A stretch of DNA of 64,000 nt from positions 6,634,001-6,698,000 of the forward strand of contig OZ316898.1 of NCBI GenBank assembly GCA_973895155.1. The letters run 5' to 3'. This document shows positions 35,045 to 46,274 of the stretch, piece after piece (position 1 is the stretch's first letter; each line of letters opens with the position of its first letter). The position numbers and the translations under genes are program-made. A model generated the notes under the pieces. That model searched no databases. It saw nothing but the letters and a program-made list of their open reading frames with translations, and had not been told where the DNA came from. The stretch comes from Marsupella aquatica (Eukaryota > Marchantiophyta).

Positions 35045-38000
35045 TTATGGACTGATGGCCGTGGCTTCTGCACCATATTTCTCCAAGCATTTCTCACAAA
35101 CCCATGAAACCGAATCAGGCGCTCGTGAGCGTCTACTAGAATCAATCTGAGGACTTGCTTTGAGCACCACTCTCCTTAATTTAGTCCCTTTTACAAAATT
35201 ACCCAACCCAATGTCAACTATCAGATCCTTCACAACACCTTCGGCGACCAATTTCATTTTAACATCTGTTAGTTGTTCGGCGGGATCTGGCTTTCCGTGA
35301 CCATTCTTTTCGTCCTCGTCTTGCAGCATTCTCACGGCCGTATCCCTAGCTCTATCGTGCTCCTCCGTGGACGTTGATATGGTTGGAATTGCACCGGCAG
35401 TACCCGGCAGCAAGACCGTAAGTGCGATTTTAGCTACCGTTGTAGCCACAAAATAGGACCATCGCACCCAAGGTTCCACATCCTTCAGCCATTCTTTTAC
35501 AACAGTAGTTTTACTTAATTTTACTCCTTCTTGATCTTCGACCCAGTGCAAATTGCCATCATCGAATTGACACTCGCAGAGGAAGTGCAGTCTGTAGTTT
35601 TTTCGGAAGGGTCCTTTGACAGTATCTTTGAAACTTGTCCACAATCCCGAAGAGTCTTTCCGTTTCAGAATCAGGAACCTGGGTACGCTTTTCTCCTTCT
35701 CTGCTATGGAGAACGAGTAGTGCGCTTGAATCCATAACAAGACTTCATCCCTCCCCTCGTCAACATTTAACAAAAGCTTTTGGTTTCCGTCATCAATGTG
35801 CTGGCGTATGGCATGGCCCTCTCTGTGTACAACCTTGCCAAGATGTGAGCAAGTGTAACGGATCAGATCCTTCAGTTCCTGAATTTCAGGATGCAAAACT
35901 TGTCTATCCTGAACGCATGCTCCCCCGTTTTCCAGAAGCAGTGGATTGGAACTATTCCCTTCCTCAAAGTCTTTGATTTGTGGCAATGAATCTTCTTTCC
36001 AGCACCCCTTTATATCATTATTCAACTCAGCAGCATGCTCCGCGTCTTCAACCGCCTCTGACGATACATCTGGCTTTTGATTTGCCTCAACCCCACCCAG
36101 TGACACCTCGGAGTCTTCCGACCCTTCAGAAAAGTCTGAGTTGTAATAGTCATCGGCCCCTTCAATCTCCCATTCAGAGGCATAAGCATCACGTGTCCCG
36201 TCATCGGGATCAGCCTTCATCCCGGCCTTGATCTCGACAACCGCCTTCATTTCAACATCTGCAAGGAAGGTCTTTAGTTCCACAGCATTCCCGTTGACCC
36301 GCCAGCTTGAGTATAGTTCGTCTTGGAGCACAAGAACCTTGATCCCTCGTAGGGACATCAGCCGCCTTTTAGTCATTTCGGGGGCTTTTTCAGTGGCACT
36401 CCAGGGCTCGATGACTTTTACATCATATCTTAACCCTGGACAACATGCAAAGCAAAGAACCTGCAGTTTCTGCATTATCTCACAAACACGTTCAACTTGT
36501 GCGAATCTTTTCTCGTGGGGACACACGGTTTTCACGAGAATGTCTATCCTATCGTCATTTGGATTGGAAGGATTTGCATCAACCTCTATCAAGAACGAAA
36601 GCTCGCCAACATTGAAACTAGACGAGAATTTTCCCGCTCTGTACCCACTGTCCCCACGACCACCAAAATTAGGATCTTGGGCCAATTCCACCTGTAGTCT
36701 CCGAAACAGGGTCATCGGAATTGCAGTCCTTTCATGGTCCTCAATAGTGAGACACCGCCCAATCACCAAGCCGCATCCTTCACCTTCCCACCCCATTCTG
36801 AGATTATGATCTTCTTTCTGAATCAGAGCTGGGACCATGATTTCGTCGTTACCTTTCCTGTAACACAAACCCACTCGTTCTAGCATCGACAGAACATCAT
36901 CACTTCGAACACCTTCTACCAGCAAATGTTCGAAGTAGCTTTGGAATAGGTATGTGGGAATTAATCCATCAACATTCACTATCAAGGAGCAACAATCTTC
37001 CAGCATTCCATCTGGGAGGAGCAGTTCTCCCACAACTTGTCTGCAGAACCATTCTGGATGCAATACCACCACGCTCCTATGCTTGGACCGTGAATCTGTC
37101 GATTCTTTATGGTCAAAATAGACTATTCCCCCAATCTCATGCAAATAGAGTGCTGCAGCTTTTAAATGCGTTCCACTTAATCGATTTTCCTTGCGCTTCA
37201 AATTGACGTTCGTCTCAAAAGCCTCCCAACTCATAATAGGAAGGTGGCTCTTGGTATCATCTTCTGCCCATCTTTTCAGCTCCTTTTGAAGTTCCAAACA
37301 CACTTTTGGCACCATGACATTTTCCAGCAGTGTTTGAGCCTGGCCAAACAGAAAATCCTTCAATGGTTGAACCGATGTTGGAAAGCGGACATCCAGTACA
37401 AATGGAGCCAGACGAATGTGGAGTACATCCCGAAACAAATCCTTAATGTTTTTGATCAAGCCCATCCATAGCGTCAGAGCAGGCTTTGCACATTGTTGAC
37501 CACCAAAGCAATTTAGAACAATCACCACATGCCGTTTAACATGCTTTTGAGAGCTTGAAGCTATGAACCGAAACCAATAGAGGAGGTCTTTTTCCACATC
37601 TTTCGCAGATTTCGCGAAACTAGCTCTGAGGACAAGAATAAAGATAGTTGCTTTCCCACCCACTAATCCTAAATCAGCAAAGAACGTACCATGCAGGACA
37701 CGATACTCCTCCTGACCGGCTATATCCCACAGAGTCAAAGTTAAATTCCTCTCCTCCAGTTGACTTAACTCTATTCCTGTAGTTCGTGCTTCCTTCAGTG
37801 GTCGTGTCGAATTGGTCAGAGCTCTTCTTAATGTGGTTTTTCCTACTTCAGGAAATCCACAAAGAAATACTTTTGCAGAAGTCAGGGGTGTTACATCCTC
37901 AAGCACATCTTTGTGCTCCACCTTCAAAGCCCTGAGCCGAATGTTGCGAGCTCTGGACTCAATCACCATCGTCTGCAATGCAGGATCGCTGACTTGATTC

Positions 38001-40588
38001 CAAGTTATATCAAATGTGGTTGTGAGGTCTTCATTTTCATAGTACGCCCGTGCTACGGCCTTCGCAGCTACGTCATCTACTGGATTTCCTAACCAAATGA
38101 GAGTCTCCAAGCTGGGAAGGCGGCCCCTCTCAATGGTCTCCGTCAAGCTCTTGAAATCTCTCAGACCCACTCCCACGTTCCTTCCCAAATTCAACACTTT
38201 CAAGTGGAGCAACAAATATGAGTCGGCCAGGTTTACCAAAGCATCCACCGCCTGATTTGACAACAGATTGTCAGAGAGATCGAGCGATTCCAATGCCAAT
38301 GCAGGCCCGCCGCAATTGACTAATACATCTGCCAAGGCCCGAACTTGGTCCGTGTTGATAAAACAACCATCCATGACCAGTTTTACGAAAGAATCTGTCA
38401 AAAGTATGGGGAGCAAGTCCTCCAAGCTAGTTCGATTCAGTGCATTCTGGCTAAGGTGCAGTGATATAATATTCCCCAGCTTTCCAGATTCTATTGCCTG
38501 GGTAAGAACCTTCCAGCCATGGCCATCGTCAAGTACCCCATTACACAAATAAAGCTCTACCGGTGAGAACATCGTCCCAGGGCCATTGATTAGTGCATCC
38601 GCCAAGCTCCAAACTTGCTCTGAGTTGACCCAACAGCCATCCATGACCATGAGACTCCGATGAAAATCAAACATAAGCAAAGGGCCCACTTCAGCTGATC
38701 CATACTTCCTTACGTGGACAGATGCAATACTGTCCAAGTTTCCAGAATCTATTGCCCGGGTGAAAACCTCCCAGCCATTCACTCCATCAAGCACCCCGCT
38801 CGATAGTTCAAGATGTTGCAAGCTTCTCAAGAACCCACTTTTCAAAGCTGAGTCGAGTTTCTGATGTAAAATTGTCCGAGAAAGATCGTCAAGGCCCTCC
38901 ATGCTCAAGATAGAAAATGCGCGCACATGAGATATATGTTTCTCATTCCAGGACCCTAGAACTCCACTGAGATCAAATGCCGACAGGGATATAATAGGCA
39001 CATTGACACCACGGGCGGAGAGGGACCTTGTAAGGAAGCTTGTGAACTGGCCAGTCATTAACGCTGCTGCTAGAAGTGCACTTCCCTCCCGTCCCTGGGC
39101 CAAAACTGCTGGATCCTGAGACCTCAAAGAGGTAATTCTCAATCTTAGCGCCTCTACCGTTGAGATTCTATTGCTTTCGAGGATAGTTTCAAAATGGTCC
39201 ATTCCAGAACTGGCGCCCGATGTTAAGCTGAGCTCCACTCCAGGAATGGTGCCAGATCCACTTGCCGGCAGACAGTGTGGGGGATCCCGATGCCAATCTA
39301 CTTCGTGTTCCCTCATATCATTGGATTGGATTCTTTGAACTCTGCACTGCGTTTCCTTTGTCTCTGATAGACGAGTGGCCCCAGTCACCTTGGGAAAACG
39401 GTAAAGCACTTGATACCACTCATCTGGCAGGTTGGCATCATTTCCGGCGTAGAGTCGCACAAAAGCCTCTGTTGCAGGTGCATCACTATCTGGATTTCTC
39501 GCCCAAATCAACACCTTCAAGCTGGGATGGTGGCCCGTTTGAATGGTCTCCATCAAAGTTAGTAGAGTTCCTGAAACTATTCCTGAGTTCATACTCAAAT
39601 CTAAGTCCTGCAACTGAGCCAACTTGTCTGAGCCGGCGAGAGCATGAACCGCGATACCATCGAGCTCATTATTATGGAGATCGAGACGCCTCAACGCTAA
39701 AGGATTCCGAGCGCCTTTCATTATTGCATCTGTAAAGCGCTCAACATCGAACGAATCAATCTTACAACCATGCAGGACGAGGTTCTCAAGGGTACTCGAC
39801 AAAAGGAAAGGAACCATATCCGCCAACTTAACTCCTACATTCTCACTCAAGCTGAGAGACTTCAGACCTGGCACGTTTCGAACTGTTAAGGATCTAATGA
39901 AAGAACTCCAGCGAGAGGCATTAACGAGGAACCCATCAGATAAACCGAGATGCTCCAACTTTCTAAACAACCCCCGACCCAAAAAGTCGCACAAGATCTT
40001 CAACCCTTTGTGTTGGTGCAAACCCCTTGCGCCCGTGATGGACAATGATCGCAGTTGAGAAAACCTTTGCTCCGAGTCGAGCTCCAAGTCCCACAACGTT
40101 TCAATATCAAAGCAGGCGGGGAGTGATAGTGTATGCAGGTCTGGGAATTTCCTGATGCATGAACTTAACGCGGCTGCTACACCTCGACGAAACCAACCTA
40201 CCGGGTCATTGTACTCGGAGGTCATTCTAATTCTCAGTGTCATTACACCTTGGAATGTACGGTTTTCACGGAAGATCTCTTGCACTATATACCCAGTAGT
40301 TTGAAAACATGGAAGCTCCAACTCCATGTGTTCTATCCGAGAGCAATCGATACAATTCAAGAGTTCCATTATCGAATACCAGTGAATCATATCTAGGGTT
40401 TTCTGGATTCTGAAGTGTGAATTTGGATGTCTGAAAGACGTCAGCTCGAAGAGACGAGAGTCGTCCGGCACCATAAACCTATCTTCAAGAAAGAAATCAG
40501 AAAATTTCTTCCGATAGAAGTCCCAGTCGTCCCATCCTTGTTGGCTCCCAAAGCTCCTCCAATTCGAATCTTCAATCCAATAATCCAT
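35045..40588 (-). CDS. LRR-Roc-COR (ROCO) protein, TORNADO1-like family
   Basis: Single-exon gene of 1847 aa, starting at ATG 40588 (MDYWIEDSNW); the extra upstream codons lack ATG and copies A and B start at the same place. Residues about 120-870 are leucine-rich repeats (LRRLDLHNNELDG, LESLDLSDNLLSN). The Roc GTPase domain follows: P-loop GFPEVGKTT near 910, G3 box WDIAGQEEY near 955. The G4 position reads LNCFGG instead of NKxD. A COR domain (LYLHEIGGIVYF, VVLHPEWFCRQ) spans about 1135-1190 onward. The tail has an acidic stretch (near 1470-1500), a hydrophobic segment near 1710-1735 (TTVAKIALTVLLPGTAGA) and a CEKC motif near the end. No kinase domain. Plant TORNADO1 shares LRR-Roc-COR and acts in growth patterning; this gene's role is unknown. 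Confidence 0.93.
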   Translation of the reverse strand: MDYWIEDSNWRSFGSQQGWDDWDFYRKKFSDFFLEDRFMVPDDSRLFELTSFRHPNSHFRIQKTLDMIHWYSIMELLNCIDCSRIEHMELELPCFQTTGYIVQEIFRENRTFQGVMTLRIRMTSEYNDPVGWFRRGVAAALSSCIRKFPDLHTLSLPACFDIETLWDLELDSEQRFSQLRSLSITGARGLHQHKGLKILCDFLGRGLFRKLEHLGLSDGFLVNASRWSSFIRSLTVRNVPGLKSLSLSENVGVKLADMVPFLLSSTLENLVLHGCKIDSFDVERFTDAIMKGARNPLALRRLDLHNNELDGIAVHALAGSDKLAQLQDLDLSMNSGIVSGTLLTLMETIQTGHHPSLKVLIWARNPDSDAPATEAFVRLYAGNDANLPDEWYQVLYRFPKVTGATRLSETKETQCRVQRIQSNDMREHEVDWHRDPPHCLPASGSGTIPGVELSLTSGASSGMDHFETILESNRISTVEALRLRITSLRSQDPAVLAQGREGSALLAAALMTGQFTSFLTRSLSARGVNVPIISLSAFDLSGVLGSWNEKHISHVRAFSILSMEGLDDLSRTILHQKLDSALKSGFLRSLQHLELSSGVLDGVNGWEVFTRAIDSGNLDSIASVHVRKYGSAEVGPLLMFDFHRSLMVMDGCWVNSEQVWSLADALINGPGTMFSPVELYLCNGVLDDGHGWKVLTQAIESGKLGNIISLHLSQNALNRTSLEDLLPILLTDSFVKLVMDGCFINTDQVRALADVLVNCGGPALALESLDLSDNLLSNQAVDALVNLADSYLLLHLKVLNLGRNVGVGLRDFKSLTETIERGRLPSLETLIWLGNPVDDVAAKAVARAYYENEDLTTTFDITWNQVSDPALQTMVIESRARNIRLRALKVEHKDVLEDVTPLTSAKVFLCGFPEVGKTTLRRALTNSTRPLKEARTTGIELSQLEERNLTLTLWDIAGQEEYRVLHGTFFADLGLVGGKATIFILVLRASFAKSAKDVEKDLLYWFRFIASSSQKHVKRHVVIVLNCFGGQQCAKPALTLWMGLIKNIKDLFRDVLHIRLAPFVLDVRFPTSVQPLKDFLFGQAQTLLENVMVPKVCLELQKELKRWAEDDTKSHLPIMSWEAFETNVNLKRKENRLSGTHLKAAALYLHEIGGIVYFDHKESTDSRSKHRSVVVLHPEWFCRQVVGELLLPDGMLEDCCSLIVNVDGLIPTYLFQSYFEHLLVEGVRSDDVLSMLERVGLCYRKGNDEIMVPALIQKEDHNLRMGWEGEGCGLVIGRCLTIEDHERTAIPMTLFRRLQVELAQDPNFGGRGDSGYRAGKFSSSFNVGELSFLIEVDANPSNPNDDRIDILVKTVCPHEKRFAQVERVCEIMQKLQVLCFACCPGLRYDVKVIEPWSATEKAPEMTKRRLMSLRGIKVLVLQDELYSSWRVNGNAVELKTFLADVEMKAVVEIKAGMKADPDDGTRDAYASEWEIEGADDYYNSDFSEGSEDSEVSLGGVEANQKPDVSSEAVEDAEHAAELNNDIKGCWKEDSLPQIKDFEEGNSSNPLLLENGGACVQDRQVLHPEIQELKDLIRYTCSHLGKVVHREGHAIRQHIDDGNQKLLLNVDEGRDEVLLWIQAHYSFSIAEKEKSVPRFLILKRKDSSGLWTSFKDTVKGPFRKNYRLHFLCECQFDDGNLHWVEDQEGVKLSKTTVVKEWLKDVEPWVRWSYFVATTVAKIALTVLLPGTAGAIPTISTSTEEHDRARDTAVRMLQDEDEKNGHGKPDPAEQLTDVKMKLVAEGVVKDLIVDIGLGNFVKGTKLRRVVLKASPQIDSSRRSRAPDSVSWVCEKCLEKYGAEATAISP

Positions 40589-41189
40589 CGATAAAATTGA
40601 CTTCGACAAAGATGGATTTGGCTGTCCACTCCTTCTGGAAACAAAGTTGTCGAACCCCGAACTCTACAATGCTTGCCGCCGCTCAAGCAAAAGCTTCTAC
40701 AATTATCTGGACCCGATTCACTCTCAAGTCACCCAGCTAATGCCGCATTGAGACACGAGAACAATCACTCAGAATCTCGAAAGGTAGTAAGCAGACGCAC
40801 CATACCGAGCATCCACAATCAGCTCTCTTCCTACTGCATCGTTCCGTAGAAAAGCCTGGAAGTTGCCAACCGCAAGACCTCTCTTACGACGGCCGTGAGG
40901 GGGACGAAAGGACTAAGATGGCCACGACATTCCGCTAGGAGAAGGGGCTCGTCAGTTTCTAATCAAGGAAGCATTCCCAAAAGCGACTCTCATCAGCAAA
41001 CACGGAGCTTTTGTTGAAGTCTCAGAGTCTGCTGCTCGCAGCTTTCCACCCAACTTCACTGGGATTCTTTCTACTCTTCCCGAATCGACTGCGGTAGGAC
41101 CCAACGCGAGCTGTCACACTGTTAATTAATCTCCTCCCGCAGCTTTCGATGAAGCTCTGAAGGACTGAAGCTCTGAGCTCCGCGATTTC
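40589..41189 (-). promoter_or_regulatory. Upstream region of the ROCO gene
   Basis: Shares scattered blocks with the regions upstream of copies A (30735-31000) and B (44014-44280), consistent with a duplicated promoter and 5' leader. No TATA box can be chosen with confidence. Confidence 0.4.
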
Positions 41190-41640
41190 TCTTCACTCGT
41201 GCCGAAGGAATAGGTACAGTCTACTGTGCACGAGTGCACGTGTATAAGTGCATTTTCTTGGAGGTCGTCTAATCCCCTAGTATTACATTTCCTTTTTGGA
41301 CAATGCACCAAAAATTGAACCTTGTAGAAGTGTGGGAGGGACCTTATCAAATGACAAATACATAAGTGCATTTCAGTCTAAAGTGCTCACATGTGTTTAT
41401 CTGTTACTGCAATGCATATAGAGGAATGTTTATTGATAAGTGGAGTAGACAATTACATAAAATATTTTCTTGCACATATCCAGTAGAGTTGTGGCTCAGG
41501 ATATGAAGAGTCCTGTGTGTGACTTGACAACACATATGAGAAAGTGCATAAGCCATTTCCCTTGCACTTGTTGGGTAGTGACACCATGCACTTTTGGAGA
41601 AGTGCATCAATGCAAGCATATCCTTGCACATATAACATAG
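41190..41640. repeat. Cluster of ATAAGTGCA / TGCACTT motifs
   Basis: About ten copies of the AAGTGCA core in both orientations, such as TATAAGTGCATTT, CATAAGTGCATTT, AAAGTGCATAAG, TTGCACTTG, ATGCACTTTT and GAAGTGCATC. Third cluster of this kind in the window. Overlapping short frames are not credible genes. Confidence 0.55.
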
Positions 41641-41689
41641 TGAACTGTGGTCGTCAATGCAGTGCAGAAGGTTCTGACTGGATTGTTCA

Positions 41690-41850
41690 ACCCTTTTTTT
41701 TCCCTCTAAAAACTCAATCGAATTTCATTCAAAAAGCCAGGCAGCATACAACAGGGGTGGCCCTCAAAGGGGGTTGGCACCCAGGTGGACCCAAAGGTCA
41801 TGAAGCCACAAAAACAGGGGTTTAGGGTTTAGGGTTAAACCCTAAACATA
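41690..41850. repeat. Possible LINE tail and interstitial telomere-like motif
   Basis: The minus strand of 41690-41745 ends in an A-rich run after TGAATGAAATTCGATTGAG, resembling a plant LINE 3' end. At 41819-41849 three TTTAGGG units face an inverted AAACCCTAAAC, a short telomere-like palindrome. Confidence 0.4.
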
Positions 41851-42098
41851 CTCAGAACGGGAGCTGTTTAACCCTTTTCAAGTGAATAGCTGCTGTGACT
41901 TCACAATCATAGTCAGGTTCAAACTCTATAAGTGCAAACTGGCTGAATGATATGTTCCTTGTTTTTAAGAATTAGGCGAGTAGCTCTAGGAGGACATGAA
42001 CTCTAGCAGGGCAGGAACAGTACATAACAGAAAGGCATTTGACCTGGTCATGCAGTTCAGATAGTATATATACTGTGCAAAGGAACAAAAATGTCAAA

Positions 42099-42218
42099 CC
42101 AGGAGATATGATCCCAAAGACAAAGCAACCCAATAAAAGAAAAAGGAGGGGGAAAAACCCAGGAAATATGATCCCAGAGACAAAGCAACCCAATAAAAGG
42201 AAAAGGAGGGGGAAAAAC
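42099..42218. repeat. 60-bp tandem duplication
   Basis: Units at 42099 and 42159 each read CCAGGA.ATATGATCCCA.AG, then ACAAAGCAACCCAATAAAAG, then GAGGGGGAAAAAC. The minus-strand frame over it is just the repeat (FYWVALSLGSY twice). Confidence 0.9.
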
Positions 42219-42499
42219 CGAGATCTAGGACCCAAGAGGCCAAACAAGCCAAAGGGATAGTCAATTGTATAGTACTTTTGCACAAACTCTCCCCTTGGGT
42301 GGAATCCAATGGTGGCAAATGGCAGGGAATTTTTCAAATTTTAGCCCAAGTATCATTCGCCAGCTCATCTTTAAAAGTAGGTTCTTGGCGATTTTCGCCC
42401 ACAAAAAATGTCTGATAGCCCACATCATCAACATTGTCCAAAGCGAGACGAGGGCTTTAAAAAAGTGAGATATTAGCAAACATCACAGCAGACTTGTGA

Positions 42500-44013
42500 T
42501 CTAGCGCCTCTACCGTTGAGCATCCACTGGTTTCAAGGATAGTTCCAAAACAGTCCATTCGGGACCCAGCGCCATATCCACTCCCCGGCTGATAGTGTGG
42601 CAAGTCCTGATTCCGATCTACTAAGTGCACATATCGTCGAAAATTCTTTTGACACTGTAGTGTGTCACATTTGCCTCCGGAAGACCAGTGGAGTACTTAT
42701 TAGTCACCTGCTGAGGACGGTACAGCACATGATACCACTCATCTGGCAGCTTGGCAGCAGTTTCATCGTGGAGTCGCACGAAGGCCTCTGCTGCAGAAGT
42801 ATGTCGATTTCTCGACCAAATCAAAAGCTTCAAACTTGGATGGTGACCGCTTTCAATGATCTTCATCAAAGTCATTAGCGCACTTGAATCCAATCCCCAG
42901 TTCTCACTCAAATCCAAGTCCTGCAACTGAGCCAGCTTCTCTGAACAGACCAGACGTACCAAAGCAGCAAATCCCCTATCATCCACCTCATTCTTGTCGA
43001 GATCGAGACGCTTCAACGCCACAGGACTCCTAGCGGCCTTCATTATTGCATGTGCAAAGCGCTCAACTTCCATTGCGTTGATCCCACAACCATCCACGAT
43101 GAGGTTCTCAAGAGGCGTCGACAGCAGGAATGGGACTAAGTCTGCCAGCTTAAGTCCTACGTTCCCGCTCAACCTGAGAGATGTTAGATTTGGCAACTTT
43201 CCAGATTCTATCTCCCGAATGAAAACCTTCCAGCAATCCGAATCAGAAAGGAAGTTGTTGGATAAATGGTACCTATTAACAGATAAATCGAGATGTTCCA
43301 AGCTTTTGAAGCACCCGCTTTTCAAAACTGCCCCCAAATTTTGCGACAGATCGCGTCGGACATATGAGCTTTTGCATGTGAAGGAAAATGACTTGATCGG
43401 GAAAAAACGACCACCGCATATGATTGAAAATGACCGCAAATCTGAAATATATCCAGCCTTCAAGGCACCTAAAACCGCACCGACTGTACACGCGGAGAGG
43501 GATAGTGTACGCAGGTTTGTGAACCGGCCAAATTCTAACGCTTCTGCTAGATCTGCACTTCCCTTATTTCCCAGAGAACCTACCCGGGAACCCGGCTCCC
43601 TCAAGGCCATTAATCCAAATTCTGAGTGTCTTTAGCCTCGACAATCGACCGCTTCCAAGGACAGGCCTCAAGTCGTCCATTCCGATGGCTTCCGTTTGGA
43701 ATTTCCTCCCTAAAGCAGCCTCTACGGGAGCTTGAGGAAGCTCCAACTCCATATGCTCAATTTGAGAGACATCGATGCGAGCCAAAATCTGCATTATGTA
43801 CTGCCACTCATCCGCATCGAGCGATTTCTTGATTCTGAAGTGTGAATTTGAATGTCTGTAAGAAGCCAAATCCTTCAAAGGCCCTGAATCCCAGTCTACA
43901 GATACACCTCGAGAAATGTATTCAACAAATTTCTCTAGATAAAACTCCCAGTCATCCCTTCCTTGTTGGCTTCCATATTCCCTGCAATTCGAATCTTCGA
44001 CCCAAAACTCCAT
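42500..44013 (-). pseudogene. LRR fragment of decayed ROCO gene (copy B)
   Basis: Minus strand from ATG 44013 (MEFWVEDSNC), near-identical to 30734-29215. It has its own frameshift near 43610, where two bases are missing relative to copy A, but lacks copy A's shift near 30094. The two therefore decayed independently after duplication. The frame 43610-42621 carries LRRs like LKRLDLDKNEVDDRGFAALVRL. The homology stops at 42500, so the remaining LRRs, Roc and COR are gone. Confidence 0.9.
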
Positions 44014-45189
44014 TCACAAGTTGACCTGTGACCAAGCTGGGGGACAAATCCAAACGTGTCCACTCCTTCCGGAAAAAGAGTTGTCGAACCTCAACTCTGC
44101 AAAGGTGGCCGTCGCTCAATCAAAAGCTTGGACAATCTGCACTCGATTGACTCAAGTCAATGAAGTAGTACCATGGCACACGAGAACAATGACTCAAAAT
44201 CTGGAAAGCTAGTAAGCAGACAGCGTCCAGAATCACTATCTTCCCGCTTAGTCTTCTCCTGGAGAAACGTACCATCTCTGTTGGTTACAAAACTGTTTGC
44301 TGCCGACTTTAACTTTTCTGCAAGTCGTCTGTTCGCTATACATTTGGACTCACTGAGGTGAATTCTTTCTAATTTTCCGAATCCCTCAGAACAAGAGCAG
44401 CCCAACAAGAGCAGCCCCAGTGCCACAATCTTCTCCGGGCATGATGATTGAGTTTCCTAAAATTTGCCTCCCTCGTCTTCAATGAAGCTCCGTGGTGGAG
44501 AAGTTTTTGCCTCCCGTGGCTTCTCCGAAGCTCCGGTAGTCGAGCCGTCTAAGTCCAAACTCCGTCAAGGAGTGGAGAGACACTGGATTGGATTGGATTG
44601 ATTATCATTTTTTACTAATTTTAGGGGAATATTTTGTCGTTGCATATGTGGCATGACGAACTTCGTTTTAAGATCGATGACTACTCCGTCGTAGATTTCC
44701 GAGAAGCCGTGTTTTACCTAGACCTCCGCGACCTTTGCAGGTAGTTGAACCTGCAGAAGTCCCTGGCTTGATTTAGCTATTCTCCATCACTCGGCTGCCC
44801 ATTTGCCACCGACCCCTCGATGTGGTTGGAGCTTGCAAGAATATACATTCCACACGGAAGTGAATTTGATACATTTCACCAACTGCTTTTGGAGCCCTCG
44901 AAGACTCTGTACGAGAAGCACAGAAGCAGTCGTGTAGACAAACATGTATGCATGCAAAACCTGAAGCGAAACCCTCCCAATACATGTGAATTGCGTTGTC
45001 TTTTCCATCTTGGTGTGAATTCAATGGAGGAATAGAGCAAATTTCACGGAGTACAGTGACGATGACGTACGTAAAGCAGCACTAGTTCTGTAAGAGCCAC
45101 TGACTTTCCGCTGGAAGATAATAATTCATTTAGGGGGAGAAGGTGTCCTTTATCTGTTTGATTATACAGTTATAGATGTAACAATGATA

Positions 45190-46274
45190 TATCTTCGAAG
45201 CAGGAACTCTTCAGAATTAACAAAGTGATGAGCGTGGAAGAGCTGCACATCAACATGAACAGTTCAATGTTGGGATGAAATTTGTGAAACTGGGTCTCAA
45301 AGTTTTTCCACCCTTCTTGGACGCCTGAAAATCCCATCTACCATGATTTCTATGCTTTCACGTGGCTCACAATCCCAAACCTGTCTTCAAGCCAATATAG
45401 TTCCTTTCAAGAGTGTCACCAGTTCTTTTGATGGATTCCCCATTCTATTGAAGTTCTAATGACCTTCCAAGTTAAACTCCTTACTTACACAGCTGTTTTC
45501 AGGAACGCAGTCATCAACTGTACAATATACAGTTCCAGTGAAGGGATAGCGACGACATGCTTTCAAGCCAGGCCTGGAGGAAATAATCCTGCAGCCAAAA
45601 AGTTGATTGGACACATCATTTGTAGAGCTTCATAAGCCATTTTAGGCACTGATTAAGTCACAAAGCGACAAGAGGCTGACTGCAGAAGCAATAACGAAGT
45701 ACAGACGTGGCATCCATCAACAATGCAAAGGTAGACACTGAGACGCAATGGTCAGTGCAGAGATACGTATCCTTGGGCTAAAGACTTACCAAGGCAATAA
45801 GCAAGTGTTCTATCGTGGACTTTAAGTCCACATGTTGACCTGTGAAGAAGACGTCCTTTCGGGCTTTCCATCTTAGCAAAATAAATTGGTGATGTTACCC
45901 TTGTTCTTTTACTACTCCAGAATTACCCCTAGAGAATCCTCGCCGGTGAGTTAAGAACGCCGCCTGCAGCAAGGAAGATCTAGACCAGTAGAGAACGTTG
46001 GAATTATTGTGCTTGGGCCCAGTTCCTCGTATATACTGATCTCTCTGCTACCCTTTATATGCGGCAGAGGAAAGAAAAAGCATTTCACTGTCAACAGCGC
46101 GAAAGTTTGTTTACTGACGCCAAGTGAGTTCAATACCCCGTCCGAATATTTGGTGGATTATAAAACTTATTTCACAGTTGACAAGGGGAGAAAATCAAGA
46201 TTTACGAGCCTTTCTTCCACAGCATATTACACTTGGCGAACACTGAATTGAGAACGCACCTCTAATCTAAAAAT
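45190..46274 (-). other. Second copy of the SPHK 3' flank
   Basis: Collinear with 31970-33053 and, inverted, with the DNA downstream of SPHK (about 19640-20722). Together with 44014-45189 (upstream region of copy B) it contains no gene I can support. Confidence 0.8.

Larger units (their letters stand above)
42500..46274. repeat. Segmental duplication, unit 2
   Basis: Matches 29215-33053 throughout, with scattered substitutions and small indels. It ends at AAAAAT (46269-46274), which in unit 1 continues into SPHK pseudogene A. Here the continuation is found at 61116. Confidence 0.93.
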
